Assembly: GCF_014529705.1 (NCBI RefSeq)
Contig: NZ_JAANIH010000002.1
Location: 182,185-246,184, forward strand
Reading direction: 5' to 3'
Length of the DNA stretch: 64,000 nucleotides
From: Bradyrhizobium campsiandrae
GTDB lineage: Bacteria > Pseudomonadota > Alphaproteobacteria > Rhizobiales > Xanthobacteraceae
The notes beneath the pieces were generated by a model, which saw only the letters and a list, made by a program, of their open reading frames with translations, was not told the DNA's origin and made no database searches. Positions 17,027 through 26,934 of the stretch are shown here, piece by piece; the stretch's first letter is position 1; each line of letters begins with the position of its first letter. A program made the position numbers and the translations under genes.

Positions 17027-17233
17027 ATGCCACAAAAGGGCACCGTCAAATGGTTCAACCCGACCAAGGGCTACGGGTTCATCAAGCCGAACGGCGGCGA
17101 CAAGGACGTGTTCGTCCATATCTCGGCCGTCGAGCGTGCGGGCCTCTCGACCCTGAACGAGAACCAGGTGGTTGAATACGACCTCGTGGAGAACCGCGGC
17201 AAATCGTCCGCGGAGAACCTCAAGGTCTCCTGA
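17027..17233 (+). CDS. cspA: Cold shock protein (CspA family)
   Basis: A 68-residue single cold-shock domain that binds single-stranded RNA and DNA and melts secondary structure. RNP1 (KGYGFIKP, residues 14-21) and RNP2 (VFVHIS, about 28-33) are intact. The strong ribosome site GGAGGAGACTAACG precedes the ATG. It has its own terminator and a long leader. Several csp paralogs normally exist in these genomes, so the symbol indicates the family rather than a specific ortholog. Confidence 0.92.
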   Translation: MPQKGTVKWFNPTKGYGFIKPNGGDKDVFVHISAVERAGLSTLNENQVVEYDLVENRGKSSAENLKVS

Positions 17234-17550
17234 GTCTCAAAGCTATCAGCGAGAGACCATGACGATGCCCCCGGCTCTGCCGGGGGATTTTGTTTAGACA
17301 GTACAAGCGGACTAAGCGCTTGGCCGGAGCTTCGAATATCACGATCAAACGACCGGAAACAACGATTCGCGAGCACCAGCGCCCGATTTCAACTCGGGAC
17401 GCCGCACGCCTTGATTTTGGAATGACGACCGCTTTCGACGTTTTCGGCTCTGAGCTTCCCGATGAGGCTTCGCTGGTGTGTTCGATCAGCCCCGGCCGAA
17501 TTACCAGCTGATCAATCGGTCATTTCGCAGCTCGTGAGTCCGAAACGGCT
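17234..17550. other. 317-bp gene-free region between csp and purN
   Basis: Apart from the csp terminator at 17268-17295 nothing convincing was seen. An open frame running to 17511 lacks an ATG start, a ribosome site and family features. The region separates convergent genes. Confidence 0.5.
17268..17295 (+). terminator. Rho-independent terminator of the cold shock gene
   Basis: An 8-bp stem (CCCCCGGC at 17268-17275 with GCCGGGGG at 17279-17286), a 3-nt loop and ATTTTGTTT after it, 35 bp past the stop codon. Confidence 0.85.
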
Positions 17551-18207
17551 TTAGCTCAGCACCGGAGCAACCAAAAAATTCCCCGACGCCGCACTTCCCG
17601 CCGTCTTGCAGACGTCGCCTTCGATCCTGACCTTGCCGGTCGCAAGCAGGCTCAGCGCCGCCGGATAGATACGGTGCTCGACTTCGAGGATGCGCTCGGA
17701 CAGCGTCTCGGCCGTGTCCTGATCGCTGACGGGCACCGCGCCCTGCATCACGATCGGGCCGGCATCAGTCTCTGGGATCACGAAATGCACCGTCGCGCCG
17801 GACAGTTTCACGCCGGCGCGCAGCGCCTGGCCATGCGGGTCGAGACCGGGGAACGACGGCAACAGCGACGGATGGATGTTGAGCATCCGCCCGTACCAGG
17901 CCTTGGTGAACTCGGCCGTGAACAGGCGCATGAAGCCGCCGAGGCAGATCAGTTCGATGCCGTGCTGGTCGAGCTCGGCCTGCAGCAGTTTCTCGAAACC
18001 GGCGCGGTCCTTGCCGAACGGCTTGCTCTCGATCACCAGTGTTTTCACACCGGCGGTCTTGGCCCGCTCGAGACCGAGCGCATCGGCCTTGTTCGAGATG
18101 ACCAGCGAGATCTCCGCCGGAAAATCGGACGCACTGGCAGCCTTGATCAGCGCGGCCATGTTGGAACCGCGGCCGGAGATCAGGATGGCGACGCGCCGCT
18201 TCATCAC
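17551..18207 (-). CDS. purN: Phosphoribosylglycinamide formyltransferase
   Basis: A 218-residue GAR transformylase, the third step of purine synthesis, using 10-formyl-tetrahydrofolate. Motifs are [15 protein letters not shown] (GAR phosphate loop), GFMRLF, and the catalytic [19 protein letters not shown]; a T-V-H-F-V and TDAGPI stretch completes the active site. Its ATG overlaps the purM stop (ATGA at 18204-18207), so the two consecutive-pathway genes are translationally coupled. Confidence 0.95.
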   Translation of the reverse strand: MMKRRVAILISGRGSNMAALIKAASASDFPAEISLVISNKADALGLERAKTAGVKTLVIESKPFGKDRAGFEKLLQAELDQHGIELICLGGFMRLFTAEFTKAWYGRMLNIHPSLLPSFPGLDPHGQALRAGVKLSGATVHFVIPETDAGPIVMQGAVPVSDQDTAETLSERILEVEHRIYPAALSLLATGKVRIEGDVCKTAGSAASGNFLVAPVLS

Positions 18208-19277
18208 AGCGCCAGATCGAGCTTGCCGTTGTAGACGACGCGGTGCTCGCCTTCGGCCGGGATCACGGTACCGAGCTGCGCGACGGTCTCGCCCGCATCG
18301 GTGAAGACCCGCACGACCTCGTCGACCTTGTCAGGCTCGACGACCGCGATCATGCCGATGCCGCAATTGAAGGTCCTGAGCATTTCGAGCTCGGCGATGC
18401 CGGCTTGCGCGGCCAGCCATTTGAATACCGGCAACACCGGCAGGCGCGCAAGGTCGATACCGACGCCGAGATCTGCGGGCAGCACGCGCGGGATGTTGTC
18501 GGTGAAACCGCCGCCGGTGATGTGCGCGAGGCCCTTCACCGCACCGGTTTCGCGGATCGCCCGCAAGCAGGATTTGACATAGAGCTTCGTCGGCGTCAGC
18601 AGCGCCCCACCGAGCGTCATGACAGGCGCGAACGGCGCCTGCGCAGCAAAGCCGAGGCCCGACTGTTCCACGATCTTGCGGACCAAGGAGAAGCCATTGG
18701 AGTGCACGCCCGAGGAGGCGAGGCCAATGACGGCATCGCCCGCGGCAATATCCTTGCGCGGCAGCAACGTGCCGCGCTCGGCCGCGCCGACGGCAAAGCC
18801 GCCGAGATCATAGTCGCCGTCCTTGTAGAGGCCGGGCATTTCGGCAGTCTCGCCGCCGATCAGGGCACAGCCGGACTCGCGGCAGCCCTCGGCAACACCG
18901 GCGACGATGGCGGCGGTGGCCTCAGGGTCGAGCTTGCCGCAGGCGAAATAGTCGAGGAAGAACAGCGGCTCGGCGCCCTGCACCACGAGGTCGTTGACGC
19001 TCATGGCGACGAGGTCGATGCCGATGCCGCCATGCAGGCCGGTCTCGATCGCGATCTTGACCTTGGTGCCGACGCCATCGGTGGCGGCGACCAAAACGGG
19101 ATCCTTGAAGCCAGCCGCCTTGAGGTCGAACAGGCCGCCAAATCCGCCGATCTCGGCGTCGGCGCCCGGCCGTGCGGTGGCGCGCACCATCGGCTTGATC
19201 AGGTCGACCAGGCGGTTGCCCGCGTCGATATCGACGCCTGAATCGGCGTAAGTGAGGCCGTTTTTGCGGTCGGTCAT
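18204..19277 (-). CDS. purM: Phosphoribosylformylglycinamidine cyclo-ligase
   Basis: A 357-residue AIR synthetase, the fifth step of purine synthesis. It begins [20 protein letters not shown] and shows [55 protein letters not shown] and [13 protein letters not shown], all diagnostic. The ATG at 19277 was chosen over upstream starts because family proteins begin here. It is followed by purN. Confidence 0.95.
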   Translation of the reverse strand: MTDRKNGLTYADSGVDIDAGNRLVDLIKPMVRATARPGADAEIGGFGGLFDLKAAGFKDPVLVAATDGVGTKVKIAIETGLHGGIGIDLVAMSVNDLVVQGAEPLFFLDYFACGKLDPEATAAIVAGVAEGCRESGCALIGGETAEMPGLYKDGDYDLGGFAVGAAERGTLLPRKDIAAGDAVIGLASSGVHSNGFSLVRKIVEQSGLGFAAQAPFAPVMTLGGALLTPTKLYVKSCLRAIRETGAVKGLAHITGGGFTDNIPRVLPADLGVGIDLARLPVLPVFKWLAAQAGIAELEMLRTFNCGIGMIAVVEPDKVDEVVRVFTDAGETVAQLGTVIPAEGEHRVVYNGKLDLAL

Positions 19278-19431
19278 GCCCGATTTCCAGTGGGTTTGCG
19301 GCTGGTTACGTCGAATTCCGGGGACGCGCAATGGCTCGCATGGCGCGCCCGCCTATACTATGTAGATATCAACCGGTTCAGCCTTCCAAGGGGCCGGATT
19401 CGAGGTCAGGCCGGGTGCCGGGAAGCGCCGC

Positions 19432-19974
19432 GTGAGTATTCCGAACATCATTACCCTGGGCCGCATCATGCTGGTCCCGATCATCGTCTGGGCCATCGTG
19501 TCGAGCCAAATGGAAGTGGCGTTCGCCGTCTTCCTGATCGCGGGCATCAGCGACGCCGTCGACGGTTTCCTGGCCAAGCGTTTCAACATGCAGAGCGAGC
19601 TCGGCGCCCTGCTCGACCCCCTGGCTGACAAAGCCTTGCTGGTCTCGATCTACCTGTCTCTCGGCATCTGGGGCGACATCCCGCGCTGGATTGTCATTCT
19701 GGTGGTGTCGCGCGACATCATGATCGTCGCCGCGGTGATCGTATCCTGGCTGTTCGACAAGCCGGTCGAGATGAAACCGTCGAAGGTGTCGAAGCTCAAC
19801 ACAGTAGCCCAGGTGGCCTATGCGGCGTTGGTGCTGGCCGCCCTTGCCTTCGGCTTTGGGCCGGCACCTTATGATATAGTGCTGATGGGCCTCGTCACGG
19901 TGTTCACGCTCTCGTCCGTGTCGCTCTATCTCGTCGAGTGGCTGCGGCACATGAGCACGATCGAGGCCAAATGA
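19432..19974 (+). CDS. CDP-alcohol phosphatidyltransferase family membrane protein
   Basis: A 180-residue integral membrane enzyme with about five to six helices. The CDP-alcohol signature is read as DAVDGFLAKRFN, then ELGALLDPLADK (about residues 42-66); Lys replaces Arg in the usual DGxxAR. The family makes phosphatidylglycerophosphate or cardiolipin; the assignment between pgsA-like and other substrates is open, and the main pgsA may lie elsewhere. Translation starts at GTG 19432, divergent from purM. hdaA follows 95 bp later. Confidence 0.82.
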   Translation: MSIPNIITLGRIMLVPIIVWAIVSSQMEVAFAVFLIAGISDAVDGFLAKRFNMQSELGALLDPLADKALLVSIYLSLGIWGDIPRWIVILVVSRDIMIVAAVIVSWLFDKPVEMKPSKVSKLNTVAQVAYAALVLAALAFGFGPAPYDIVLMGLVTVFTLSSVSLYLVEWLRHMSTIEAK

Positions 19975-20069
19975 GCTGGGACATGGCGCCGTAAAAGGCC
20001 AACTCCCGACCAAATAAAGTCGAATCTCTTTCAGACAGCGCCGGCGCGCCGGCACGGAGCAAAGCAAGC

Positions 20070-20747
20070 GTGGCAGGCCGCGTTCATCCTCGACAATTGG
20101 CGTTCTCGCTTCCGCACGCGGAGAGCCTCAGCCGGGACAATTTCCTCGAGGGCCCGGCCAACGCGGCCGGCCTAGCCCTGATCGACAGCTGGCCGGAATG
20201 GCCGAGCCGGATCATGTGGCTCGCGGGGCCCGAAGGCTCCGGCAAGAGCCATCTGGCCGCGATCTGGGCCGAGGTATCAGGCGCCCGCTCGACCGCGGCC
20301 AATGCGCTGACCGCAGCCAGCGTCCCCGGCGCACTCGCGACCGGCGCGCTGGTGGTGGAGGATCTCAAGGCCGGAGATTTTGACGAGCGCGCCCTCTTCC
20401 ATTTGATGAACCTCGCCCGCGAGGACGGCGCCCATGTGCTGTTCACCGGCCGCGAGGCGCCGGCCGCGATCGAAGTCGAGCTTCGCGATCTGCGCTCCCG
20501 GCTTCGGACCATTCCCGTGATTTCGCTGCTGCCCCCGGACGACCAGCTGTTCCGCGGCCTGATCGTCAAATTCTGCGCCGATCGGCAGCTCACCGTCGAC
20601 GAGAGCGTAGTGGGGTACCTCGCAACCCGGCTGGAGCGCTCATCGGCCGCCGCCCGGCGCGCGGTGGAACAGCTCGACAGCGAGGCGCTGCGGCTCGGCC
20701 GCCCCGTTACGAGGGCGCTGGCTGCCGAGCTGCTCCGGGACGCCTGA
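20070..20747 (+). CDS. hdaA: HdaA, regulator of DnaA inactivation
   Basis: A 225-residue AAA+ protein related to DnaA domain III but lacking the DNA-binding domain IV. It begins RQLAFSLPHAESLSRDNFLE, has Walker A GPEGSGKSH (about 54-62), a Walker B-like ALVVEDLK, and the sensor-2 region RLERSSAAARRAVEQLD. With the beta clamp it promotes ATP hydrolysis by DnaA after initiation. The GTG start at 20070 follows GGAG by 9 nt. It lies upstream of ppk, a common alphaproteobacterial order. Confidence 0.85.
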   Translation: MAGRVHPRQLAFSLPHAESLSRDNFLEGPANAAGLALIDSWPEWPSRIMWLAGPEGSGKSHLAAIWAEVSGARSTAANALTAASVPGALATGALVVEDLKAGDFDERALFHLMNLAREDGAHVLFTGREAPAAIEVELRDLRSRLRTIPVISLLPPDDQLFRGLIVKFCADRQLTVDESVVGYLATRLERSSAAARRAVEQLDSEALRLGRPVTRALAAELLRDA

Positions 20748-20810
20748 CAACCGGTGCTCCCTTCAATCTCTCCTTAAGGCCGCTTGACGCCGTGCCGAGG
20801 CGGAACATCA

Positions 20811-20828
20811 ATGTCATCGAAACGTCAT
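20811..20828 (+). promoter_or_regulatory. Candidate Pho box upstream of ppk
   Basis: ATGTCAT (20811-20817) and ACGTCAT (20822-20828) are direct repeats 11 bp apart, the PhoB half-site spacing, 59 bp before the ppk ATG. Overlapping it, GGAAC (20802-20806) lies 16 nt from CGTC (20823-20826), a weaker match to the EcfG stress promoter. Either or both could be real. Confidence 0.55.
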
Positions 20829-20886
20829 CGCACTAACACATGCTCCGGCCGGTTTTGCGTGTAAGTCGCAAATTGGGGCAATTTTG

Positions 20887-23091
20887 ATGGACCGACTTCT
20901 CATGGACTCCGCGCAAGCTGTTGAAGCAAAAGAAAAAACGACGGAAGCCGAGAGCCTGCCGGCGATCGCCTCGAGCCCAGAGCGATTCATCAATCGCGAG
21001 CTGTCCTGGCTGCACTTCAACCGGCGCGTTCTGGAGGAATCGGTCAACGCCAGTCACCCCGCGCTGGAGCGGGTGCGATTCCTGTCGATTTCGGCAAATA
21101 ACCTCGACGAGTTCTTCATGGTCCGCGTCGCCGGCATCAAGGCCCAGGTGCGCGAGGGCATCGCCGAACGTGCCCCTGACGGCCTGACCCCGTCCGAGCA
21201 GCTCGCGCTGATCAACCGCACCGTCTCGCAGCTCGCCTCCGACCAGCAGGCGATCTGGCGCGATTTGCGCGGCACACTGGCCGATGTCGGCATCGTGCTG
21301 CTCGACGGCAAGGAGGTCACCAGGGCGGAACGGACCTGGCTGGAGGACTATTTCCTCAACAACGTGTTCCCGCTGCTGACGCCGCTGGCGATCGATCCGG
21401 CGCACCCCTTCCCGTTCATCCCGAGCCTCGGTTTCACCATCGCGCTCCAGCTGACGCGCGAGGCCGACGGCAAGCCGATGAACGCCCTGATCCGCATGCC
21501 CGGCAAGATCGACCGCTTCATCCGCCTGCCGGCCGACGGCAAGGTCCGGCTGATCTCGCTGGAGCAGGCCACCAGCCTGTTCATCAACCGCCTGTTCCCC
21601 GGGTACGGTCTCCACGGCCAGGGCGCCTTCCGCATCATTCGCGACTCCGAGCTCGAAATCGAGGAAGAGGCCGAAGACCTCGTCCGCCTGTTCGAGACCG
21701 CGCTGAAGCGGCGGCGCCGCGGATCGGTGATCCGGCTCGAGATCGACGCCAAGATGCCGGAGGAGCTGCGCAGCTTCGTGCAGCACGCGCTCTCCGCCGC
21801 CGATGACGAGGTGTTCCTGGTCGACGGCGTGCTCGCCATGAACGAGCTGTCGCAGCTCACCCGCCTCGACCGGCCCGACCTCGAGTTCACCCCTTACGTG
21901 CCGCGCCATCCCGAGCGCGTGCGCGAGCATGGCGGCGACATCTTCGCGGCGATCAGGCAAAAGGACCTGATCGTCCATCATCCTTACGAATCCTTCGACG
22001 TCGTCGTGCAGTTCCTGCAGCAGGCCGCGCGCGATCCCGATGTCGTCGCGATCAAGCAGACGCTCTATCGCACCTCCAACAACTCGCCGATCGTGCGCGC
22101 GCTGGCGGAAGCCGCCGAAGCCGGCAAATCCGTCACCGCGCTGATCGAGCTGAAGGCGCGCTTCGACGAAGAGGCCAACATCCGCTGGGCGCGCGACCTC
22201 GAACGCGCCGGCGTGCAGGTCGTCTACGGCTTCCTCGAATTGAAGACGCACGCCAAGCTCTCGATGGTGGTCCGCCGCGAGGGTGGCAGCCTCACCACCT
22301 ACGTTCATACCGGCACCGGCAATTATCACCCCGTGACCGCGCGTATCTACACGGACCTGTCCTACTTCACCTCGGACCCAACCATCGGCCGCGACGCCGC
22401 GCGCGTGTTCAACTTCATCACCGGCTATGCCGCGCCGAGCGATCTGGAAAAGATGGCGGTATCGCCGCTGACCCTGCGCAAGCGCATCATCGAGCACATC
22501 CAGGGCGAGACCGAGCACGCCCGTCACGGCAAGCCCGGCGCGGTCTGGATGAAGATGAATGCGCTTGTCGACCCCGACATCATCGACGCGCTCTACGAGG
22601 CCTCACAGGCCGGCGTGCAGGTCGAGCTCGTGGTGCGCGGTATCTGCTGCCTGCGTCCCGGCATCCCCGGCCTGTCGGAGAACATCCGCGTCAAGTCGAT
22701 CATCGGACGCTTCCTGGAACACGGCCGAATCTACTGCTTCGGCATGGGCCAGGGCCTGCCGAGCGCAAAAGCGGCTGTGTATATCTCGTCGGCCGATATG
22801 ATGCCGCGCAACCTCGACCGCCGCGTCGAGGTGCTGTGTCCGCTGCAAAATCCCACGGTCCATCAGCAGGTTCTCGAACAGATCATGGTCGCGAATCTCA
22901 AGGACAATGAGCAGAGCTGGCAATTGTTGCCGGACGGGTCCTCAACGCGTATGAAGGCCGCGAAGGGCGAGGAGCCTTTCAACGTGCACAACTACTTCAT
23001 GACAAATCCGAGTCTGTCTGGCCGTGGAAAGTCGCTCAAGGAATCCTCGCCGCGGCGTCTCACGCGCCGGAACGAACGCCATCAGTCCTGA
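20887..23091 (+). CDS. ppk: Polyphosphate kinase 1
   Basis: A 734-residue PPK1, which polymerises the gamma-phosphate of ATP into polyphosphate. Domain landmarks: [18 protein letters not shown] (N-domain), [20 protein letters not shown]-like [33 protein letters not shown], the autophosphorylated His region [20 protein letters not shown], and [20 protein letters not shown]. Length is normal. ppx follows 15 bp after the stop, so synthesis and breakdown are co-transcribed. Candidate Pho box upstream. Confidence 0.96.
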   Translation: MDRLLMDSAQAVEAKEKTTEAESLPAIASSPERFINRELSWLHFNRRVLEESVNASHPALERVRFLSISANNLDEFFMVRVAGIKAQVREGIAERAPDGLTPSEQLALINRTVSQLASDQQAIWRDLRGTLADVGIVLLDGKEVTRAERTWLEDYFLNNVFPLLTPLAIDPAHPFPFIPSLGFTIALQLTREADGKPMNALIRMPGKIDRFIRLPADGKVRLISLEQATSLFINRLFPGYGLHGQGAFRIIRDSELEIEEEAEDLVRLFETALKRRRRGSVIRLEIDAKMPEELRSFVQHALSAADDEVFLVDGVLAMNELSQLTRLDRPDLEFTPYVPRHPERVREHGGDIFAAIRQKDLIVHHPYESFDVVVQFLQQAARDPDVVAIKQTLYRTSNNSPIVRALAEAAEAGKSVTALIELKARFDEEANIRWARDLERAGVQVVYGFLELKTHAKLSMVVRREGGSLTTYVHTGTGNYHPVTARIYTDLSYFTSDPTIGRDAARVFNFITGYAAPSDLEKMAVSPLTLRKRIIEHIQGETEHARHGKPGAVWMKMNALVDPDIIDALYEASQAGVQVELVVRGICCLRPGIPGLSENIRVKSIIGRFLEHGRIYCFGMGQGLPSAKAAVYISSADMMPRNLDRRVEVLCPLQNPTVHQQVLEQIMVANLKDNEQSWQLLPDGSSTRMKAAKGEEPFNVHNYFMTNPSLSGRGKSLKESSPRRLTRRNERHQS

Positions 23092-23106
23092 CCGGAGATC
23101 CTTGCC

Positions 23107-24609
23107 GTGAAACGCCCGCGCAAGCGTGGCGCTAGCGTCGCGGTCATCGACATCGGCTCCAACTCGGTGCGTCTCGTCGTCTACGAGGCGCTGGCACGGA
23201 GCCTGATCCCGATCTTCAACGAGAAGACACTGTGCGGCCTCGGGCGCGAGGTGCAGAGCACGGGTCTGCTCGCGCCTGATGCCGTCGACAAGGCCCTGAC
23301 CTCGCTGAAGCGCTTCCGCGCGCTGTGCCGCGTGATGCAGGTCGGCCGCGTGTTCGCGATCGCGACCGCGGCCTGCCGTGACGCCTCCAACGGGCCCGAC
23401 TTCATCGCGAAAGCCGAGCGCATCTGCGCCGTGAAGATCGAGATCCTGTCGGGACCGCGCGAGGCAAAGCTGTCGGCACTCGGCGTGATCTCGGGCATTC
23501 ACAGTCCCGACGGCATCGTCGGCGATCTCGGTGGCGGCTCGTTGGAATTGATCGACGTGCGCAGGAACAGCGTGCGCAGCGGCGTGACGCTGCCGCTCGG
23601 CGGCCTGGCGCTGCAGGACCTCGCCCACAAATCGCTCAAGCGTGCCGACCGCATCGTGCGCGAGGCGATCGACGAGGTCGAGCTGCTCGCCGCCGGTCGC
23701 GGCCGCACCTTCTACGCCGTCGGCGGCACCTGGCGAGCGCTCGCGCGCATCCACATCATCCAGAGCGGCTATCCGCTCCAGGTGATGCACGGCTATTCCA
23801 TTGCCGCGGCCGAGGCGCTCGATTTCGCCCGCCGCCTGCGGCGCCTCGCCGCCGCGGACATGCTGGCCGACATCGAGGTCGTCGCCGATGCGCGCCGCCC
23901 TCTCCTGACCTATGCAGCGCTGGTGCTCGAGCACATCATCCGGGTCGCCAAGCCGAAGACCATCGTGTTCTCGACCTTCGGCGTGCGCGAGGGCCTGCTG
24001 CACGAGAAGCTGCCGGCGACCGAGCGCAACAAGGACGGACTGATCTGCGCCGCCGAGGAGCTGAACCAGCTGCTGTCGCGCTCGGCGAAACATGCTCGTG
24101 AGCTGATGGCTTGGACCGATCGCCTCGCGCGCGTCGTGAAGCTGCGCGAGACCGAGGAAGACCGCCGCCTGCGCCACACTGCCTGCCTGCTGTCCGACAT
24201 CGGCTGGCGCGTCCACCCTGATCATCGCGGCGAGCAGACGCTGAGCCTCGTGGTCAATGCCAATTTCGGCGCGATCGACCATCGCGAGCGCGCCTTCGTC
24301 GGACTGTCGGTGTTCTATCGCTATGCCGGCCTCAGCGAGGAGAACCAGCCGCCGCTGACCATGCAGGAATTGCTGACGCCGGCGCAGCTCGAGCGGGCCC
24401 GCCTGTTGGGTGCGGCGTTCCGCGTCGCGCATCTGATCTCGGCCGCGCGCCCGGGCGTGCTGCCGGCGACGCATTTCCGCAGCCAGGGGCGTAACCTCAT
24501 GCTGGTGTTCGAGCACAGGCTCGGAGATCTCGTCGCCGACCGCGTCGGCAGCCGCTTCAAGCAGCTCGCCCGCCTGATCGGGCGATCCGGTTCGATCGTC
24601 CGGCGCTAG
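23107..24609 (+). CDS. ppx: Exopolyphosphatase, Ppx/GppA family
   Basis: A 500-residue sugar-kinase/Hsp70-fold phosphatase that releases phosphate from polyphosphate ends and may also hydrolyse pppGpp. The phosphate loops are VIDIGSNSVRLVVYE (about 14-28) and GIVGDLGGGSLELIDV; the C-terminal third is the HD-like helical domain (RRLRHTACLLSDIGWRVHPD). Starts at GTG 23107, in operon with ppk. Ends 3 bp before the convergent TerC gene. Confidence 0.92.
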   Translation: MKRPRKRGASVAVIDIGSNSVRLVVYEALARSLIPIFNEKTLCGLGREVQSTGLLAPDAVDKALTSLKRFRALCRVMQVGRVFAIATAACRDASNGPDFIAKAERICAVKIEILSGPREAKLSALGVISGIHSPDGIVGDLGGGSLELIDVRRNSVRSGVTLPLGGLALQDLAHKSLKRADRIVREAIDEVELLAAGRGRTFYAVGGTWRALARIHIIQSGYPLQVMHGYSIAAAEALDFARRLRRLAAADMLADIEVVADARRPLLTYAALVLEHIIRVAKPKTIVFSTFGVREGLLHEKLPATERNKDGLICAAEELNQLLSRSAKHARELMAWTDRLARVVKLRETEEDRRLRHTACLLSDIGWRVHPDHRGEQTLSLVVNANFGAIDHRERAFVGLSVFYRYAGLSEENQPPLTMQELLTPAQLERARLLGAAFRVAHLISAARPGVLPATHFRSQGRNLMLVFEHRLGDLVADRVGSRFKQLARLIGRSGSIVRR

Positions 24610-24612
24610 AGG

Positions 24613-25470
24613 TTATTCCGCCGACGCCTTCGCGTGCTGCTCGGACGCCTCCAACGCGGCGGCATGCAGGCTGCGCCGGCGCCAGATCCCGCCGACCACC
24701 AGAACGACGACGACACCGAGCGCGGCGCAGAGATATTCGGCGCCGCCGCCATGGGCGAATTGCGGCGGGATGTGCAGAGTGCCGAGCATGCGGTCCAGCG
24801 AGGCGTCGAGCGGACCTTCGGCCAGCCCGTGCAGCTTCGGCGCAACGCCGGGATCGGTCGCGATCACCTCGCCCGCGATCCAGCCGAGCAGCGCCGCACC
24901 GGCCCAGACCAGGATCGGCAGTTTTGACAGCAGCGCCATGATCAGCGCCGCGCCGGCGACGATCAACGGCACCGAGATGGCAAGGCCGAGCACCAAGAGC
25001 GGCACGCTGCCATTGGCGGCAGCGGCAACCGCGATGACGTTGTCGAGACTCATGACGATGTCGGCGACGACGACGATCTGCACCGCCTGCCACAGATGCG
25101 AGGCCGACTCGACGCCGTCCTCGTCCTCGTTTTCCGGCACCAAAAGCTTTGCCGCGATCACGATCAGTGCGAGGCCGCCGACCAGCTTGAGGTAGGGCAG
25201 CTCCATCAGGCTCGCGACGATGCCGGTGAAGATGATCCGCAGCAGCACCGCAGCGCCCGCGCCGAGCACCATGCCCCACAGCCGGTGCCGCGGCTTGAGG
25301 CCGCGACAGGCGAGCGCGATCACCAGCGCGTTGTCGCCGGACAACAGGATGTTGATCCAGATGATCTTGCCGACCGCAATCCAGAAGGTCGGTTCGGCCA
25401 TCTCATTGCGGAACTGGGTGAAGAATGCCCCGATCGTGGCGGGATCGAAGATCTGCCAGAGCCAGTTCAC
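24613..25470 (-). CDS. TerC-family integral membrane protein (YjbE type)
   Basis: A 285-residue inner-membrane protein with about seven helices and the two TerC acidic motifs: NILLSGDNALVIALACRG (about 40-57) and VMSLDNVIAVAAAANG (about 139-154), whose Asp/Asn residues likely bind metal. TerC proteins are implicated in manganese efflux and metal loading of secreted enzymes, or tellurite resistance. A charged loop (VPENEDEDGVESAS) separates the halves. No upstream riboswitch of the manganese type was recognised. Confidence 0.82.
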   Translation of the reverse strand: MNWLWQIFDPATIGAFFTQFRNEMAEPTFWIAVGKIIWINILLSGDNALVIALACRGLKPRHRLWGMVLGAGAAVLLRIIFTGIVASLMELPYLKLVGGLALIVIAAKLLVPENEDEDGVESASHLWQAVQIVVVADIVMSLDNVIAVAAAANGSVPLLVLGLAISVPLIVAGAALIMALLSKLPILVWAGAALLGWIAGEVIATDPGVAPKLHGLAEGPLDASLDRMLGTLHIPPQFAHGGGAEYLCAALGVVVVLVVGGIWRRRSLHAAALEASEQHAKASAE

Positions 25471-25509
25471 AATGAGTCCTTTCGCCCCGTCGACTTTGCC
25501 TGTCGGCTG

Positions 25510-25932
25510 CTAGCCGACGATCTCGTTGCCCGAGAAGAACTGCGCGATCTCGATCGCGGCGGTCTCCGGAGCGTCCGAACCGTGGGCCGAGTTCTCGCCG
25601 ATCGACTTGGCGTAGAGCTTGCGGATGGTGCCGTCGGCCGCCTTGGACGGATCCGTGGCACCCATGACGTCGCGATATTTGGCGACGGCGTTCTCGCCCT
25701 CCAGCACCTGGACGACCACCGGGCCGGAGGTCATGAACTCGACCAGCTCGCCGAAAAACGGCCGGGCCTTGTGGACGGCGTAGAAGGTCTCGGCCTGATC
25801 CTTGGTCATGCGGATGCGCTTCTGCGCGACGATGCGCAGGCCCGCCTTCTCGATCACGGCGTTGACGGCACCGGTCAGGTTACGCGCGGTCGCGTCGGGC
25901 TTGATGATCGAGAAAGTGCGTTCGATGGCCAT
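25510..25932 (-). CDS. ndk: Nucleoside diphosphate kinase
   Basis: A 140-residue Ndk that balances NTP and dNTP pools. It begins [20 protein letters not shown], and the catalytic phospho-His is in [13 protein letters not shown] (about residue 117). The other conserved stretches are [18 protein letters not shown] and [18 protein letters not shown]. The ATG at 25932 follows AGAGG closely. It is upstream of the TerC gene on the same strand with a 39-bp gap. Confidence 0.96.
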   Translation of the reverse strand: MAIERTFSIIKPDATARNLTGAVNAVIEKAGLRIVAQKRIRMTKDQAETFYAVHKARPFFGELVEFMTSGPVVVQVLEGENAVAKYRDVMGATDPSKAADGTIRKLYAKSIGENSAHGSDAPETAAIEIAQFFSGNEIVG

Positions 25933-26242
25933 GATCTTGTCCTTGAAGAGGAAATGGTGGTTCGGAGTTGCGGGGCTTATATCGGCGCCTTCGCGATCCG
26001 GCAAGCGACCGCCGGAACGCCCCACGGACGCTTCGCCGCAGGGTCCAAGTGGTGATTCCATCATGGATTACAACGATTTCACCCAGATGAACCCAATCTG
26101 AAGGCTCCGTCAGGGTTCGGTTCAGCCTTGCGGGCGTAACGTCAGCGCCATCGAAACCAAAGCCTCCTTGTCGAGGCGGACCGTTTCGGCGGCCTTTCCA
26201 TCGACGCGATAGCCCCGCGCCGACAGTTTTGAGGAGATCATC

Positions 26243-26500
26243 ATGTTGAGGAAACTTTCGCTCGCTGCAGTCGCCGCGGTCGCCCTGGGTGCCGCGCTGG
26301 CTCCCACCTCCGCCTCCGCTCACTGGCATGGCGGCTGGGGCTGGCACGGTGGCGGCTGGCACCATGGCTGGGGCTGGGGCGGACCGCGCTTCTACGCCGC
26401 GCCCGTCGCTTACGGCTACGGCTACGGCGGCTGCTATGTGCGCCGGCTGGTCCCAACCCCCTGGGGACCCCGCTGGCGGCTGATCAACCGCTGCTACTGA
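26243..26500 (+). CDS. Secreted Gly/His/Trp-rich small protein
   Basis: An 85-residue protein with a signal peptide (MLRKLSLAAVAAVALGAALA, cleavage near ASA-HWH) and a mature part of HWHGGWGWHGGGWHHGWGWG followed by GYGYGGCYVRRLVPTPWGPR. Such low-complexity His/Trp/Gly proteins are common in Bradyrhizobium; metal binding or surface association is plausible for the His-rich tract but unproven. AGGAG lies about 8 nt before the ATG, and a strong terminator follows. Confidence 0.85.
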   Translation: MLRKLSLAAVAAVALGAALAPTSASAHWHGGWGWHGGGWHHGWGWGGPRFYAAPVAYGYGYGGCYVRRLVPTPWGPRWRLINRCY

Positions 26501-26520
26501 TCCCTGAAGCACTTTCCTGA

Positions 26521-26544
26521 GGTACCGTTCCCCCCTGCGGTACC
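26521..26544. repeat. Short inverted repeat after the His/Trp-rich gene
   Basis: GGTACCG (26521-26527) and CGGTACC (26538-26544) flank a C-rich 10-nt loop, 20 bp past the stop codon and before the terminator. Confidence 0.4.
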
Positions 26545-26554
26545 TTCCAAGAGA

Positions 26555-26588
26555 GGCCCCGGCGCTCCCCCCGCCGGGGCCTTGTATT
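26555..26588 (+). terminator. Rho-independent terminator
   Basis: A 10-bp stem (GGCCCCGGCG at 26555-26564 with CGCCGGGGCC at 26572-26581) followed by TTGTATTT. Confidence 0.8.
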
Positions 26589-26714
26589 TGGGCAGATACG
26601 GCGAATTCATACAATTTTTACTAGAATGCCGGGCATTGCCAACCCTCGGCGAAACTATTTTGGGGGCCTGTGACTTGGTACCGTGTCGTTAATCTGCACA
26701 CACGGAACCCCGAA

Positions 26715-26888
26715 ATGGCTGGCCTTTCCGCCAATGACACCGAGCAGATCGACCGGCGCACCAGCCGCTCGATTTGCGATGCCGTGGGCGAGCGGCTTCA
26801 GCAGAGCCTTCGCCCCGAGCCCCGGCTTCCCACGCATCTTGAGCAGTTGCTCAACGAGCTGAAGCGGCGCGATCGCGAGTCGCATTGA
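26715..26888 (+). CDS. Small protein with weak NepR-like C-terminal pattern
   Basis: A 57-residue soluble protein (ATG 26715, GGAA 7 nt upstream). The C-terminal part, AVGERLQQSLRPEPRLPTHL followed by EQLLNELKRRD, has the spacing of the anti-sigma factor NepR (IGxxLR...EPvPxxFxxLLxxL), but key positions differ and neither phyR nor ecfG is adjacent. It lies between a terminator and an ABC-F gene that begins 46 bp later. The function is unknown; the resemblance is a lead only. Confidence 0.6.
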   Translation: MAGLSANDTEQIDRRTSRSICDAVGERLQQSLRPEPRLPTHLEQLLNELKRRDRESH

Positions 26889-26934
26889 CGAAAAATCGGG
26901 TTGCGTTTGATCCCGGCTGCGGTGACAAGGCCGC

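Noticed and set aside
17290..17511. Open frame of 73 codons after the csp terminator
   Set aside because: It starts with TTG, has no ribosome site, begins within the csp terminator and has no family resemblance.
20833..22527. A 564-codon open frame antisense to ppk
   Set aside because: High GC leaves few stop codons on the opposite strand. The sense strand encodes an unmistakable PPK1, while the antisense product is biased (Arg, Asp, Val) and has no family features.
22942..24516. A 524-codon open frame antisense to ppx
   Set aside because: The sense strand has clear Ppx/GppA phosphate loops; the antisense product is composition-biased.
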